The notes: generated by a model from the letters alone, not told the origin. Shown: positions 46,068-56,088, counted from the stretch's first letter. The stretch: DNA of 58,606 bases from Nitrospirota bacterium (GCA_029261215.1 JAJDBT010000084.1:1-58606); one strand, 5' to 3'. Program-made: numbers and translations.

Positions 46068-46922
46068 CTAGGCTTTCATCGCTTCGCCAGCGGTGACAAT
46101 CTCAAGAATTTCATTGGTAATAGCCGCCTGACGGGCCTTATTTCCTTTTAAACTTAAACGGTCGATCATTTCTTTTGCACTGTCCGTTGCGCTTTTCATT
46201 GCAACCATTCTGGAAGCATTCTCTGCTGTGAATGATTCTAAAAGCGCCGAATACATTCGGGAGACGACTTGACGGCTTAAAAATTCATCAATAATTGTCT
46301 CCAAGTCCGGCTCAAAAATAAAATCAGATTTCAGGCCTGCTTTCTCTTGCTGCAGATTAAGAAACTTCTTTAAAACAGGCTGATTCGAAAGAGCCGAAAC
46401 GAAAGTCGTGTAGAGCACATTGACTTCATCCAGAGTTCCAGAAAGATAGGCTTCAATCAACTCATTGGTGATATTTGAAATCCGGGAATAATCTGGTTTT
46501 CCTGCAAGATCGATATGCTTAAAAAGGATGGGCCATTCACGTCGTTTAAAATAGTCATATCCTTTTTTACCGATGAGAATAAGTTTGACGGCTTGAGATC
46601 TGGGTTCTTTTAAAAAGGCCTCGGCCTTATTGATGATATTGGTGTTATATCCCCCACAAAGTCCCCGGTCGGAAGTAATAATGACCAAACCAACCGTTTT
46701 AACTTCTCGCGACTCAAAAAATGGATGAGAAATACCTTGAGAAGACTCCATCAAGTGAGAAAGAATCAACTCCATCTTTTCATTATATGGCTTTGATTTC
46801 CGAAAGATCACCTCAGACTTTTTGAGGCGGGATGCCGCAACCATCTGCATCGTCTTGGTGATCTGTTGTGTCTTTTTTGCGGAACGGATCCGGCTTTTCA
46901 GCTCTCGGAGGGTTTCAGCCAT
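46068..46922 (-). CDS. atpG: ATP synthase F1 gamma subunit
   Basis: A 284-residue central-shaft subunit. The N-terminal coiled-coil start LRELKSRIRSAKKTQQITKTMQMVAASRLKK and the C-terminal helix MKSATDSAKEMIDRLSLKGNKARQAAITNEILEIVTAGEA are conserved family segments. Begins five bases after atpA's stop. Confidence 0.96.
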   Translation of the reverse strand: MAETLRELKSRIRSAKKTQQITKTMQMVAASRLKKSEVIFRKSKPYNEKMELILSHLMESSQGISHPFFESREVKTVGLVIITSDRGLCGGYNTNIINKAEAFLKEPRSQAVKLILIGKKGYDYFKRREWPILFKHIDLAGKPDYSRISNITNELIEAYLSGTLDEVNVLYTTFVSALSNQPVLKKFLNLQQEKAGLKSDFIFEPDLETIIDEFLSRQVVSRMYSALLESFTAENASRMVAMKSATDSAKEMIDRLSLKGNKARQAAITNEILEIVTAGEAMKA

Positions 46923-46927
46923 TGTCT

Positions 46928-48448
46928 TTAAAGAGCTCCCCCGGAATGCCAGCCCTTTTTAAATTCTGTAATGGCATCATCCATTTTTTTATTCAACTCA
47001 TCACTCAATTTTTGATTATCTTCGATCTCTTTGGCGATTTCTGGGTGTTGATCGGCCATCATTTTCAAATAGTCTGCTTCAAAAGCACGGACATCCTCAG
47101 TTTCTAAATCATCTAAATGTCCCGCGGCACCGGCATAAATGGCCATAACCTGCTGTGAAAGTGAATAGGGATGATATTGGCCCTGTTTCAAAAGCTCGAC
47201 CATTTTCTCCCCTCGCTTCAACTGGGCTAATGTCGATTTGTCGAGGTCTGAACCAAATTGAGCAAATGCAGCCAATTCACGATATTGCGCCAAATCAAGC
47301 CGTAAGGTTCCGGCAACCTTCTTCATTGCCTTCGTTTGCGCATTTCCCCCGACCCTTGATACGGAAAGACCCACATTAATGGCAGGACGCACTCCGGAGT
47401 AAAACAAATCCGGCTCAAGATAGATTTGACCATCCGTAATCGAAATGACGTTTGTCGGGATATAGGCCGAAACATCGCCCGCTTGCGTTTCAATAATAGG
47501 AAGGGCTGTTAATGAGCCCCCACCCAAATCAGCACTGAGTTTCGCCGCACGTTCCAAAAGACGTGAATGCAAAAAGAACACATCACCCGGAAAAGCTTCC
47601 CGGCCCGGAGGCCGTCTAAGCAGCAATGAAAGCTGTCGATACGCATTTGCGTGCTTGGAAAGGTCATCGTAAATCACCAAAGCGGGCTTGCCGTTATACA
47701 TCAACTCTTCACCCATTGTACAGCCCGCATACGGTGCAATGTACTGCATTGATGCCGGTTCATTCGCCGTGGCTGAGACAACGGTGGTGTATTCCATTGC
47801 GCCGTTATCTTCAAGCGTTTTTACGACTGAAGAGACATTGGAAGATTTCTGGCCAATCGCTACATAAATACAATAGATACCGCTATTTTTCTGGTTGATG
47901 ATGGTATCTATCGCAATCGCGGTTTTTCCGGTTTGACGATCACCAATGATGAGCTCTCTCTGTCCCCGACCAATTGGAATCATCGCATCAATGGCTTTTA
48001 AGCCTGTCTGAACCGGTTCAGTGACAGACTGACGCTGAACGACATTGGGAGCAAGGCCTTCCAATACACGGGTTTTATCCGTGACAATAGGTCCTTTTCC
48101 GTCGATAGGACGACCCAAGGCATCAACAACACGTCCTTTCATCGCCTCGCCGACAGGAATCTCGGCAATTTTACCGGTACGTTTAACCAAATCCCCTTCT
48201 TTAATCAGGCGGGTCTCACCGAATAAAATGGCTCCGACATCATCCTTTTCAAGATTCAACAACATCCCCATCACATCATTTGGAAATGAGACGAGTTCAC
48301 CGGCCATGGCATTTCTCAAACCTGAAATCCGGGCAATCCCATCTCCAACACTCAGGATTGTGCCTGATTCCTCAAAGGTTAAGCTAGACTTGTAACCTTC
48401 AACATATTTTTGCAAGACGGTTGTGATGTCTTCCTGTTTAATTTTCAA
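46928..48448 (-). CDS. atpA: ATP synthase F1 alpha subunit
   Basis: A 506-residue alpha subunit with the non-catalytic nucleotide site P-loop GDRQTGKT (169-176) and the typical start [34 protein letters not shown]. The start codon is TTG (48448), preceded by GGGGAG. The first 11 bases overlap the end of atpH. Confidence 0.97.
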   Translation of the reverse strand: MKIKQEDITTVLQKYVEGYKSSLTFEESGTILSVGDGIARISGLRNAMAGELVSFPNDVMGMLLNLEKDDVGAILFGETRLIKEGDLVKRTGKIAEIPVGEAMKGRVVDALGRPIDGKGPIVTDKTRVLEGLAPNVVQRQSVTEPVQTGLKAIDAMIPIGRGQRELIIGDRQTGKTAIAIDTIINQKNSGIYCIYVAIGQKSSNVSSVVKTLEDNGAMEYTTVVSATANEPASMQYIAPYAGCTMGEELMYNGKPALVIYDDLSKHANAYRQLSLLLRRPPGREAFPGDVFFLHSRLLERAAKLSADLGGGSLTALPIIETQAGDVSAYIPTNVISITDGQIYLEPDLFYSGVRPAINVGLSVSRVGGNAQTKAMKKVAGTLRLDLAQYRELAAFAQFGSDLDKSTLAQLKRGEKMVELLKQGQYHPYSLSQQVMAIYAGAAGHLDDLETEDVRAFEADYLKMMADQHPEIAKEIEDNQKLSDELNKKMDDAITEFKKGWHSGGAL

Positions 48449-49025
48449 GAGATCTCCCCTTCTCTGTTAGTATCTTCCTCGAAATGCCTTCGCGCAGATG
48501 CTCCAATTGCCCTTTGAGGCTGCCATCGATAATTCGATCACCCAAATAAACCGTGATGCCACCCAAAATTTCAGGATCAACAGACATTTTCAAGTAGACG
48601 GCTTCACCGACAAGCTCAGAAAGCGTAGACTCAATGTTTTTCGTCGCTGCTTCAGAAAGTGGAACTGCCGTAATGACCTTCGCAGTTATTTTTTTACGGG
48701 ATTCAGAGGTCAAGCTAAAAAAATGATCAATGATCGCGGGAAGAAGTGCAGCGCGACCTTGCTCAATCGCGAGTGAAAGCGGAAAATGGATGATGGGCGA
48801 AACCTGATCCCCCCAAAGCTCGGCCATCGCCTTTTGCTTCCCTTCCGCAGTAACTTTCGGATCTTTCAAAAATGGGATCAGATCATTGTTAGAAGAAAAG
48901 GCATCCCTTAATTCAGTCAACTGGGTCTCAACCAAGTCAACAACTCCCTCGCTTTTGGCAACGGAAAGAAGAGCCTGACTATAGCCTTCGATCACCTCGT
49001 GAAGTGGGTCTTTAGGATTTGGCAT
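48438..49025 (-). CDS. atpH: ATP synthase F1 delta subunit
   Basis: About 195 residues, linking F1 to the peripheral stalk. The N-terminal helical domain ([18 protein letters not shown]) and the C-terminal [60 protein letters not shown] match the OSCP family. An open frame begins at a TTG at 49058; ATG 49025 is preferred since it gives a standard N-terminus. It still overlaps atpF by 14 bases. Confidence 0.93.
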   Translation of the reverse strand: MPNPKDPLHEVIEGYSQALLSVAKSEGVVDLVETQLTELRDAFSSNNDLIPFLKDPKVTAEGKQKAMAELWGDQVSPIIHFPLSLAIEQGRAALLPAIIDHFFSLTSESRKKITAKVITAVPLSEAATKNIESTLSELVGEAVYLKMSVDPEILGGITVYLGDRIIDGSLKGQLEHLREGISRKILTEKGRSLEN

Positions 49026-49509
49026 ATTCTGCTTTGACCTGTGCGAGTGCGCCTTCAATCAGTTTTTCATGATCGCTTGGCTCCAAGGTTTGAGCAATCA
49101 TTTTTGTCGCGACTTGCACTGAAAGCTCTGCGACTTGCTCTTGAAGTTCCATAAGTGCCTTCTTTTTTTCTCGATTGATCTCTTCTTGTGCTTTTTTCAC
49201 CAAAGCCTTTGATTCTTCATCTGCCTTAGCCACGATTTCCCGCTTAAGCTTCTCCCCTACAGCACGTCCTTCTTCGATCATCTTCTGAACTTCAGACCGC
49301 CCCTCGTCAAGTTGAACCTTGTACTGGGCAAGCAACTCCTCAGCGTCTTTCCGGGTCCGCTCAGAGGCATCCAAATCCTCCTTGATCGAAATTGCCCGAC
49401 TTTCAATCATGGCGACAATCGGTTTATAGGCAAACTTCGCCAAAAGCCCAAGTAGCGTAATGAAACATATCCATGTCCAGATTATTAATCCTGGGTTCGC
49501 CTCAAACAT
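49012..49509 (-). CDS. atpF: ATP synthase F0 subunit b
   Basis: A 165-residue stator subunit: one membrane segment (about 8-28, IIWTWICFITLLGLLAKFAYKP), followed by a long charged coiled coil (RTRKDAEELLAQYKVQLDEGRSEV...), and the C-terminal delta-binding helix. Only one b-type gene is present, so the stalk is a homodimer. Confidence 0.95.
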   Translation of the reverse strand: MFEANPGLIIWTWICFITLLGLLAKFAYKPIVAMIESRAISIKEDLDASERTRKDAEELLAQYKVQLDEGRSEVQKMIEEGRAVGEKLKREIVAKADEESKALVKKAQEEINREKKKALMELQEQVAELSVQVATKMIAQTLEPSDHEKLIEGALAQVKAEYAKS

Positions 49510-49524
49510 TGTCTACTCCCTAAG

Positions 49525-49758
<234 letters not shown>

Positions 49759-49815
49759 TCAATGATCTCATCTTGAAATCGATGTGTATACAAATTTGGT
49801 TAAACCTGCTTTTGT

Positions 49816-50571
49816 TTAGTGTTCCATATGCAAGGCATCCGATAGATAGGATGCCGTTAAAACGGCAAAAATATACGCTTGAATCAGCGCGACAAAAATC
49901 TCAAAGGCATACATAATCACCACACCAATTAATGGCAGAGGGGTGATTATCACGCTTTTAAATAAAATAATCATCGACAGAAAAACAAGGATAACCATGT
50001 GACCCGCCATCATGTTTGCAAAAAGACGAACAGCCAAGGAAAAGGGTTTTGCAAAAAGACTGATAAACTCAATGGGCAGCATCACAGGAAGTATCCAGGT
50101 GGGCACACCACTCGGAATAAATGCCTTAAAATAACCTACAAAACCATATTTTTTAATTCCGGCCCCTTGAACCATCAGAAATACAAGGACTGCTAAAGCG
50201 GCCGTTACATTAATATTGGACGTCGCCGTAAAGGACCCTGGGATTAAACCCACCAGATTACAGGATAGAATAAACAAAAAGAGGGTGGCCACCACAGGAA
50301 ACCAGCCCTTTCCCTCTTCTCCAATGACGTTAATTACCAACTCTTTCCGTAGAAAATCGACAATCATCTCGATAAAACTTTGCAATCCTTTTGGGTATCG
50401 TTGCAAGGTGGCCGCAACAAAGGCAAACAAGCCAAATGTTGCAACGGTTGCAATCATCATCCAAAGCACTGGTTGAGTAATTGATAGATCCATCCCGCCG
50501 AGATGAATCTCGACGATCGGATGAATCTCAAAGTGGTGAAGAGGATCAATCGCTCCGCCGCCTTCTGCCAT
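49816..50571 (-). CDS. atpB: ATP synthase F0 subunit a
   Basis: A 251-residue membrane subunit with the essential Arg in SLAVRLFANMMAGHMVILVFL and a C-terminal FVALIQAYIFAVLTASYLSDAL. It forms the two half-channels for protons. Its start shares one base with the stop of the preceding atpI gene (TAATG). Confidence 0.96.
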   Translation of the reverse strand: MAEGGGAIDPLHHFEIHPIVEIHLGGMDLSITQPVLWMMIATVATFGLFAFVAATLQRYPKGLQSFIEMIVDFLRKELVINVIGEEGKGWFPVVATLFLFILSCNLVGLIPGSFTATSNINVTAALAVLVFLMVQGAGIKKYGFVGYFKAFIPSGVPTWILPVMLPIEFISLFAKPFSLAVRLFANMMAGHMVILVFLSMIILFKSVIITPLPLIGVVIMYAFEIFVALIQAYIFAVLTASYLSDALHMEH

Positions 50572-50876
50572 TAAAACCTCCCTTGAGATTGTATGCCACC
50601 CGTCTTAACTGTTGACAGAGTGACTTTTCGAGCCAAAAAAAACAGATATAAAGTGATCACTCCAATAAAGGAAAGTAATACCACTGAAATGTCGAGTGCC
50701 TTAACACTTAATAGAAAAAAGAACACCGATACGATTAAAACGAGTCGAAAAAGAGCACTCGCGATAAAACGAACCTGTGAGACTTTTGATACTTTTTGGG
50801 AAGATCTGAAAACCCAACGATGGACAGACAATGCATAAAGGGCCGCCAATAGAGATCCAACTACCACTGAGGTCAT
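50571..50876 (-). CDS. atpI: ATP synthase subunit I-like membrane protein
   Basis: A 101-residue protein with four hydrophobic segments (about 3-20, 35-58, 62-86) of the ATP-synt_I type, weakly conserved in sequence but well placed between atpZ and atpB. Such proteins assist c-ring assembly or Mg2+ uptake. The ATG at 50876 is chosen; the open frame includes one extra TTG codon before it. Confidence 0.78.
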   Translation of the reverse strand: MTSVVVGSLLAALYALSVHRWVFRSSQKVSKVSQVRFIASALFRLVLIVSVFFFLLSVKALDISVVLLSFIGVITLYLFFLARKVTLSTVKTGGIQSQGRF

Positions 50877-50885
50877 CAACTTGAC

Positions 50886-51155
50886 TTATCCTTCTCTTTT
50901 ACTGTCTTTCGGAGCATTTTTTCTAGCTGCATGTTTTTTATCTTCAGATGAAAGCAGGCGAAAAACATTTAAGAATCCCGCTGCCGCTCCAAAAACAAAT
51001 CCTGTTATTAAAAATAAAGGTTTAAGTCCCAGCCATTGATCAAGCTGATATCCCCCCGCAACTCCGATCAAGACGGCAACCAGCATCTCGGTGCCAAGAT
51101 TACCATAGCGCCGAAAAAGCCGCCAGCCCGATTCATCATACTTTTTTGATATCAA
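50886..51155 (-). CDS. atpZ: AtpZ/AtpI family protein
   Basis: An 89-residue protein with two membrane helices (NLGTEMLVAVLIGVAGGYQLDQWLGLKPLFLITGFVFGAAAGFLNVFRLL), the diagnostic AtpZ pattern. The start is TTG with GAGGT before it. It is the first gene of the ATP synthase operon. It is thought to form, with AtpI, a small complex that serves c-ring assembly or Mg2+/Ca2+ transport. Confidence 0.88.
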   Translation of the reverse strand: MISKKYDESGWRLFRRYGNLGTEMLVAVLIGVAGGYQLDQWLGLKPLFLITGFVFGAAAGFLNVFRLLSSEDKKHAARKNAPKDSKREG

Positions 51156-51197
51156 AATACCTCAAAAATCTAACGACACCGACTTGCAAGGCAGGGA

Positions 51198-51227
51198 CTT
51201 ATATCACGCCACTTGTTTTTTTGTCAA
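51198..51227 (-). promoter_or_regulatory. Sigma-70 promoter of the ATP synthase operon
   Basis: On the minus strand TTGACA (51227-51222), 18 bases, TATAAG (51203-51198). The start point would be about 35-40 bases before the TTG start of atpZ. A perfect -35 and a 5/6 -10. Confidence 0.75.
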
Positions 51228-51294
51228 TTAGATATAATCCAGATCAAGGATCATCGAGACTTCAGGGCACAAACCCACACTGTTTACGAAATGA

Positions 51295-51699
51295 TCACCA
51301 CCCCTTTAATACCTTCCGAAGCTTTTCAACATCACTCTCATCACACCAGACATATGCGGAGTAATTGCTATGAAAACCCATCGCATCGACCGCATGTAAA
51401 TTAATCCCTTCCTGTGCGATCAAGTCAAGGGTGTCCGCAAGTGCACCGGGGCGGTCTTCTCCGACCAAGTGAAAACAACTCCCTTCACGAAAAGACCACC
51501 CTGCATCACGTATCACCTTTTTAAAGGCACTGGGATCACGGGGAATGGCCACAATGTCTGCATTGCCACGTCCGGTACCAAAGCTCCAAACTCCCGCCAG
51601 ATTGGTTTCACTTTCAGACATCCGCTTTGAAAATCGGGCCAGTTGGCCGGGTCGGTCGTCCGTATCAATCCTAAAATAAGTTGCCCGCTCTATATCCAC
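51295..51699 (-). CDS. Tandem ACT-domain protein
   Basis: A 134-residue protein made of two ACT folds: IDTDDRPGQLARFSKRMSESETNLAGVWSF and LVGEDRPGALADTLDLIAQEGINLHAVDAMGF, each with the D-x-PG-x-L ligand-loop motif. Stand-alone ACT proteins bind amino acids or regulate enzymes. The start is GTG with GAGGA before it. It is upstream of the ATP synthase operon in the same direction, but the operon has its own promoter. Confidence 0.83.
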   Translation of the reverse strand: MDIERATYFRIDTDDRPGQLARFSKRMSESETNLAGVWSFGTGRGNADIVAIPRDPSAFKKVIRDAGWSFREGSCFHLVGEDRPGALADTLDLIAQEGINLHAVDAMGFHSNYSAYVWCDESDVEKLRKVLKGW

Positions 51700-51894
51700 T
51701 TCATCCTCTTGCTGTTTCTATATTAGAGTCTCAAGTCTACGCACTACTTAAAAAAATGACTCCGTAAAAACTACGACAAGATCATAATCCACAATCAAAA
51801 AAAAGTTCGAGATGAGAGACCCCTGTCATAGCAGCCTCGTTTAAAACCAATGGCTCACGAGTTAAAGGGATACGACATTGAAAAATTCGAAAAT

Positions 51895-52092
51895 TTAGCG
51901 GGGCGGCGCGGCGAGATATCGTTGCGCTTTCAGGCGTTTTTTCCTGGCTTCTTTTTCTTTTCTTTTTTGTTTTACGGATGGTTTTTCGTAAAAACTTCTT
52001 CTCTTTAACTCTTTTAAAAGACCTTCTTTGGCAAGCTGACGTTTTAAAGCCTTCAGGGCTTTTTCAATTTGGTTATCGTAAACCTTGATCAA
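51895..52092 (-). CDS. rpsU: 30S ribosomal protein S21
   Basis: A 65-residue basic protein: IKVYDNQIEKALKALKRQLAKEGLLKELKRRSFYEKPSVKQKRKEKEARKKRLK is the S21 pattern. It sits near the anti-Shine-Dalgarno end of 16S rRNA and helps initiation. The start codon is TTG with a strong AAGGAG site. Upstream on the same strand lies an intrinsic terminator (52160-52192), suggesting attenuation or an independent short transcript. Confidence 0.93.
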   Translation of the reverse strand: MIKVYDNQIEKALKALKRQLAKEGLLKELKRRSFYEKPSVKQKRKEKEARKKRLKAQRYLAAPPR

Positions 52093-52403
52093 AAGAACTC
52101 CTTTTCCTCAACGAAGGCCTGATCGAAATATCAACCTCCATGGGTTACAGTAAAATCTCAAATAAAAACCCCCAAGAAACAACTCTGGGGGTGAAGACAT
52201 GATGATCAAGCAGTCTAACTTCTTTTCAGAACATAGTCAAGAATCAGAAGGGCTTGATTCAAAATAAAAACAAGATATCTTTATCAGTGGATGCATGCGT
52301 GTAAAAACCGCTTAAAACTTTACTATCAATTACTCATAAATATTTCTAGAATAAGGAAGAATTATTTTAGTAGAATCCTGACGAAACAGAAAGGCACAAG
52401 CCA
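52093..52403. other. Divergent intergenic region rpsU-mpl
   Basis: 311 bases hold the rpsU leader, a minus-strand terminator (52160-52192), a possible minus-strand promoter TTGACT-N17-TAGACT (52240-52212) and an A+T-rich stretch before mpl. No reading frame there looks real. Confidence 0.6.
52160..52192 (-). terminator. Rho-independent terminator upstream of rpsU
   Basis: ACCCCC (minus strand, from 52192) pairs with GGGGGT (ending 52168), followed by TTTTTATTT down to 52160. It lies 68 bases before the rpsU start, and no gene precedes it on this strand. On the plus strand there is no T-run, so it acts only toward rpsU. Confidence 0.75.
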
Positions 52404-53882
52404 TTGAAAAAAGACAAGACCCTGAGACCCAAGATTGAACACATTCATATGATTGCAATTTGCGGGACCGGCATGGCTGCCCTGGCTGGCTTGCTTAAAA
52501 AAGCCGGACATCAGGTCAGCGGCTCCGATCACGCCATTTATCCACCAATGAGCACATTACTTGAACGAGACAAAATCCCCTGTAAACAGGGATTTTCCCC
52601 CGCCCATATCGACGCACAAACAGATCGTGTCATTATTGGAAACGCCGTATCAAAAGACAACCCCGAAGTCATCGAAACCTTAAAACGAAAATTACCCTAC
52701 CTATCGATGGCCTCAGCCCTTGAGGAATATTTTTTAAAAGACAAAGAGGCATTGGTAATCGCAGGCACACACGGAAAAACAACCACCTCATCTCTGCTGG
52801 CATCTGTGCTTACTTCCGCCGGAAAAGACCCTGGGGCCCTCATTGGCGGCTGGGTCAATAATTTTGACAGCAACCACCGGCTTGGGAAGGGTTCGTTTTT
52901 CGTGGTTGAGGGGGATGAATACGATACCGCTTTTTTTGACAAAGGACCAAAATTTCTACATTACCGACCAAGCCATGCGATGCTGACCAGTATCGAATTT
53001 GACCACGCGGATATCTTTCAAGACCTTTCCGTCATACTCGACGCCTTCAAAAAGTTTGTCCGACTCATTCCGCCAAAAGGGATCTTGCTTGCCGCCACAG
53101 GATATGACGCAATCGATCAAGTCATCACAGGGATTGACTGCAACGTGGAACGATACAGCACCGCCCTGGATGAAACCTCCTGCGACACAGACGCCGAGTG
53201 GCAGGCCCGCGCAATCAAACAGAATGATGCGCTTATCTCTTTTGAAGTCTGGTACCGAAACAAGAAACTCGGAGACATAAAAAGCCCCTTGATCGGACGA
53301 CACAATCTCAACAACAGCCTTGCCGTTATCGCACTCTCCCATCATTTAGGTCTGACTTGGGATGAGATCCAAAATGGCATGCTCTCATTTAAAGGGATCA
53401 AACGGCGCCAAGAAGTCCTCGGCATCGTGAATAACGTGATCATCATGGATGATTTTGCTCACCATCCCACAGCGATTAATGAAACCCTCGCCGCACTTCG
53501 CCTCAGATACCCCACACGCCGCCTCTGGGCCGTTTTTGAACCCCGCTCGGCCACAAGTCGAAGGAATATTTTTCAGGCGGATTTTATAAAAGCGTTTCAA
53601 CGCGCCGACCAAGTGATTCTGGCCGATGTTTTTGCGCCGGAGAAAATCCCGACTGAGCTTCGACTTCAACCTGAACAAATCATCGCCACTCTCAACGCGC
53701 TTGGGACTTCAGCCCATTTTTGTCAGACCTCCGATCACATTTTAAACTTCCTGGAAAAACAGGTTATGCCCGGAGATCTCGTTTGTATTATGTCGAGCGG
53801 CGGCTTTGATGGTATTCATCAAAAACTCCTCTCTCGCCTTCAAACATCCGAAACTGAGGGACGGACCACTTCCGCCCCATGA
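52404..53882 (+). CDS. mpl: UDP-MurNAc:L-Ala-gamma-D-Glu-meso-DAP ligase Mpl
   Basis: A 492-residue Mur-ligase-fold enzyme of peptidoglycan recycling that reattaches recovered tripeptide to UDP-MurNAc. N-terminal HIHMIAICGTGMAALAGLLKKAGHQVSGSD, ATP loop GTHGKTTTSS (121-130), LIGGWVNNFDSNHRLG, the catalytic region VEGDEYDTAFFDKGPKFLHY and the third domain start at DDFAHHPTAI. HIHMIAICG and FLHYRPSHA mark Mpl rather than MurC. The start is TTG (52404), with an AAAGG site upstream. The stop overlaps the serine-hydrolase start (ATGA). Confidence 0.93.
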   Translation: MKKDKTLRPKIEHIHMIAICGTGMAALAGLLKKAGHQVSGSDHAIYPPMSTLLERDKIPCKQGFSPAHIDAQTDRVIIGNAVSKDNPEVIETLKRKLPYLSMASALEEYFLKDKEALVIAGTHGKTTTSSLLASVLTSAGKDPGALIGGWVNNFDSNHRLGKGSFFVVEGDEYDTAFFDKGPKFLHYRPSHAMLTSIEFDHADIFQDLSVILDAFKKFVRLIPPKGILLAATGYDAIDQVITGIDCNVERYSTALDETSCDTDAEWQARAIKQNDALISFEVWYRNKKLGDIKSPLIGRHNLNNSLAVIALSHHLGLTWDEIQNGMLSFKGIKRRQEVLGIVNNVIIMDDFAHHPTAINETLAALRLRYPTRRLWAVFEPRSATSRRNIFQADFIKAFQRADQVILADVFAPEKIPTELRLQPEQIIATLNALGTSAHFCQTSDHILNFLEKQVMPGDLVCIMSSGGFDGIHQKLLSRLQTSETEGRTTSAP

Positions 53883-55024
53883 AACGCCTTACAAAAAAAA
53901 TGGAATCAGGACTCGCAACTTCTGTTTTTCCCGGCGCTGTTCTCCTGGTCGCTCATAAAAAAAAGATTGTTTACCACCAGGCATTTGGGTATCGCATGAT
54001 TTTACCTGAACAGCATGAGATGACATGCGACACGATTTTTGACCTTGCCTCCCTGACAAAACCACTGGTAACCGCTGCCGCCGCCGCCCTTTTAATCCAG
54101 AAGAATCAGATGGCACTGGAAGACCCCGTCCATAAATTCCTTCCCGGCTTTTCAGGGCAAAACAAAAGTCAGGTCACCCTTTTTCATCTGCTTAATCACA
54201 GTTCCGGTCTTCCGGCATGGAAAGCGTATTACGAAAAAATCGCGGCGCAAGATCAACAAGAAACAGGCTATATCGGATCAAACAAAGCAAAACAAGCCAT
54301 TTATGAAATGGCTTCAAAGGAGCCTCTCCTTGCGCGGCCAGGCGAAAAAAGCGCCTATAGCGACATTGGATTTATACTCTTGGGCGCAATCATCGAAAAA
54401 ATCGCCCAAACCCCACTGGATCAATATTTTGAACAACACATCCGTCCAGCCCTTACGTCACGTGATTCTTTTTTTATGCCTTTAGAGGAAAACCCGCGCA
54501 CTTCCAAAAACCACGTCTTTGCCGCAACGGAAAATCCGCTCTGGCGGAAGGAGCTTATTCAGGGCCGGGTTCACGATGACAACGCCTTTGCCATGGGCGG
54601 CATCGCAGGTCACGCGGGCCTTTTTGCCAAAGCCTCGGACGTATATTCCCTCGTTCTGTTATGGTGCGATGCGCTTCAAGAAGACACCACACCATTATTC
54701 GATCCAAAAATCGCGCGTCTTTTCACCACACGGCAACACGCCCCATACAGCCCCGCAGAATCTTCCTGGGCTCTGGGTTGGGATACCCCTTCACGACCCA
54801 CCGGCGCCGATGGACCAGGCCTCTCCTCTTCAGGACATTTTTTTTCGCCGGAGAGCTTCGGACATTTAGGGTACACAGGCACCTCAATCTGGGTTGACCT
54901 CAAAAATGACCTGATTGTGATTTTTTTAAGCAACCGCGTGCACCCAAACAGAACCAACGAGTCCATCCGCCGTTTCCGGCCCGAACTGCATGATATGATA
55001 TTCAAAGAGGTTATTCATGGCTAA
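53879..55024 (+). CDS. Serine hydrolase of the beta-lactamase/DD-peptidase (class C-like) family
   Basis: A 381-residue protein: the SxxK motif is SLTK (58-61) in FDLASLTKPLVT; the Tyr motif is YSDIGFILLG (near 160), with Y-S-D in place of Y-x-N. The third motif region is HLGYTGTSIWVD (HTG-like, near 330). There is no signal peptide, so it may act in the cytoplasm, where it could trim muropeptides recovered by the pathway. It overlaps both mpl and the LD-carboxypeptidase gene, supporting a role in peptidoglycan recycling. Confidence 0.87.
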   Translation: MKRLTKKMESGLATSVFPGAVLLVAHKKKIVYHQAFGYRMILPEQHEMTCDTIFDLASLTKPLVTAAAAALLIQKNQMALEDPVHKFLPGFSGQNKSQVTLFHLLNHSSGLPAWKAYYEKIAAQDQQETGYIGSNKAKQAIYEMASKEPLLARPGEKSAYSDIGFILLGAIIEKIAQTPLDQYFEQHIRPALTSRDSFFMPLEENPRTSKNHVFAATENPLWRKELIQGRVHDDNAFAMGGIAGHAGLFAKASDVYSLVLLWCDALQEDTTPLFDPKIARLFTTRQHAPYSPAESSWALGWDTPSRPTGADGPGLSSSGHFFSPESFGHLGYTGTSIWVDLKNDLIVIFLSNRVHPNRTNESIRRFRPELHDMIFKEVIHG

Positions 55025-55952
55025 GCTTTCTGCTCCCCGTAACAACATCATCAAACCCCCAGCTTTGAAAGACGGCGACACCATCGGCATCGTCGCGCCA
55101 TCGGGCCGTGTGGATACGGCACTGCTGCAAAAAGGCGTCGCCTGGCTGGAAAATCGGGGATTTAAAACCATTTTGGGAAAACACTTCGAAAAATCACATC
55201 GTTATTTTGCCGGAAAAGACCAGGATCGAGCGGAAGATTTTGAACAAATGTTTCAAAACAAGGCCGTCGATGCCATCATTTGCGCACGTGGCGGTGTCGG
55301 CGCGGCCCGAATCATTCCATTCCTCAATCCCGACCGCCTTAAAACCTTCCCCAAAATTTTTGTGGGGTGTAGTGATATCACCACTTTGCTTCTTTACATG
55401 AATCGTATGTTTGGATGGGTCACATTTCATGGCCCGATGGTTGCGACGATGTTTGGCAACAGCCCCGCGCCACGTCTGGCCTCTGAATTTTTTCAAATAT
55501 TATCCGGAGAGGCCAATGACATGCACTTTGAGGGAGTCGAAGCGCTCCGCGACGGCACAAGCGACGGCATTTTAACCGGAGGCTGCCTCACCCTCATTTG
55601 CACAACTATCGGGACGCCCTATGAAATCTCGACAAAGGAAAAAATACTCTTCATCGAAGATATTCATGAAGCGCCCTTTCGGATCGACCGCATGTTGTCT
55701 TATTTAAAATCACTTGGAAAGTTTGACCATGTTCGCGGCGTGGTTTTCGGACAGATGCCTCAATGCCAGCCCCAGGCCTTACCGGAAATCATCCTTGATA
55801 TTTTGGGTGAATATACATTTCCCATTCTTTTTGGCTTTCCTTCAGGACACGGTGACAGCATCGCTACCCTGCCAATCGGTCTCCCCGTTCAGTTAAATGC
55901 AAGTACCCGCTCTCTGAAAATGCTCGAACCTGCCGTTCAGATAAAGCCCTGA
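55017..55952 (+). CDS. ldcA: LD-carboxypeptidase (S66 family)
   Basis: A 311-residue cytoplasmic enzyme that removes the terminal D-Ala from recycled tetrapeptide, giving the tripeptide used by Mpl. The nucleophile Ser119 is in VGCSDITTLLLYMNRMFG. The Glu is in the GGCLTLIC...IEDIHEAPFRIDRML region. The His lies in FGFPSGHGDSIATLPIG, as in the family. Overlaps the preceding gene by eight bases, making a compact recycling operon. Confidence 0.93.
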   Translation: MAKLSAPRNNIIKPPALKDGDTIGIVAPSGRVDTALLQKGVAWLENRGFKTILGKHFEKSHRYFAGKDQDRAEDFEQMFQNKAVDAIICARGGVGAARIIPFLNPDRLKTFPKIFVGCSDITTLLLYMNRMFGWVTFHGPMVATMFGNSPAPRLASEFFQILSGEANDMHFEGVEALRDGTSDGILTGGCLTLICTTIGTPYEISTKEKILFIEDIHEAPFRIDRMLSYLKSLGKFDHVRGVVFGQMPQCQPQALPEIILDILGEYTFPILFGFPSGHGDSIATLPIGLPVQLNASTRSLKMLEPAVQIKP

Positions 55953-56059
55953 GACCGGTCAATCCTTGTTAGTTCAACACGAAAGATCAGGGCTTAAATG
56001 ACTTCTTAAAATTCCAGATCACAGTGAAGGCAAACTTCGTCCAGTTATGGTAAGCTTTC

Positions 56060-56088
56060 TTGACAGATCTTATTGAATCCAGTTATAT
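56060..56088 (+). promoter_or_regulatory. Sigma-70 promoter of moaD-moaE
   Basis: TTGACA (56060-56065), 17 bases, TTATAT (56083-56088); AAGGAG follows at 56106 and ATG at 56119. The spacing is ideal. Confidence 0.7.
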
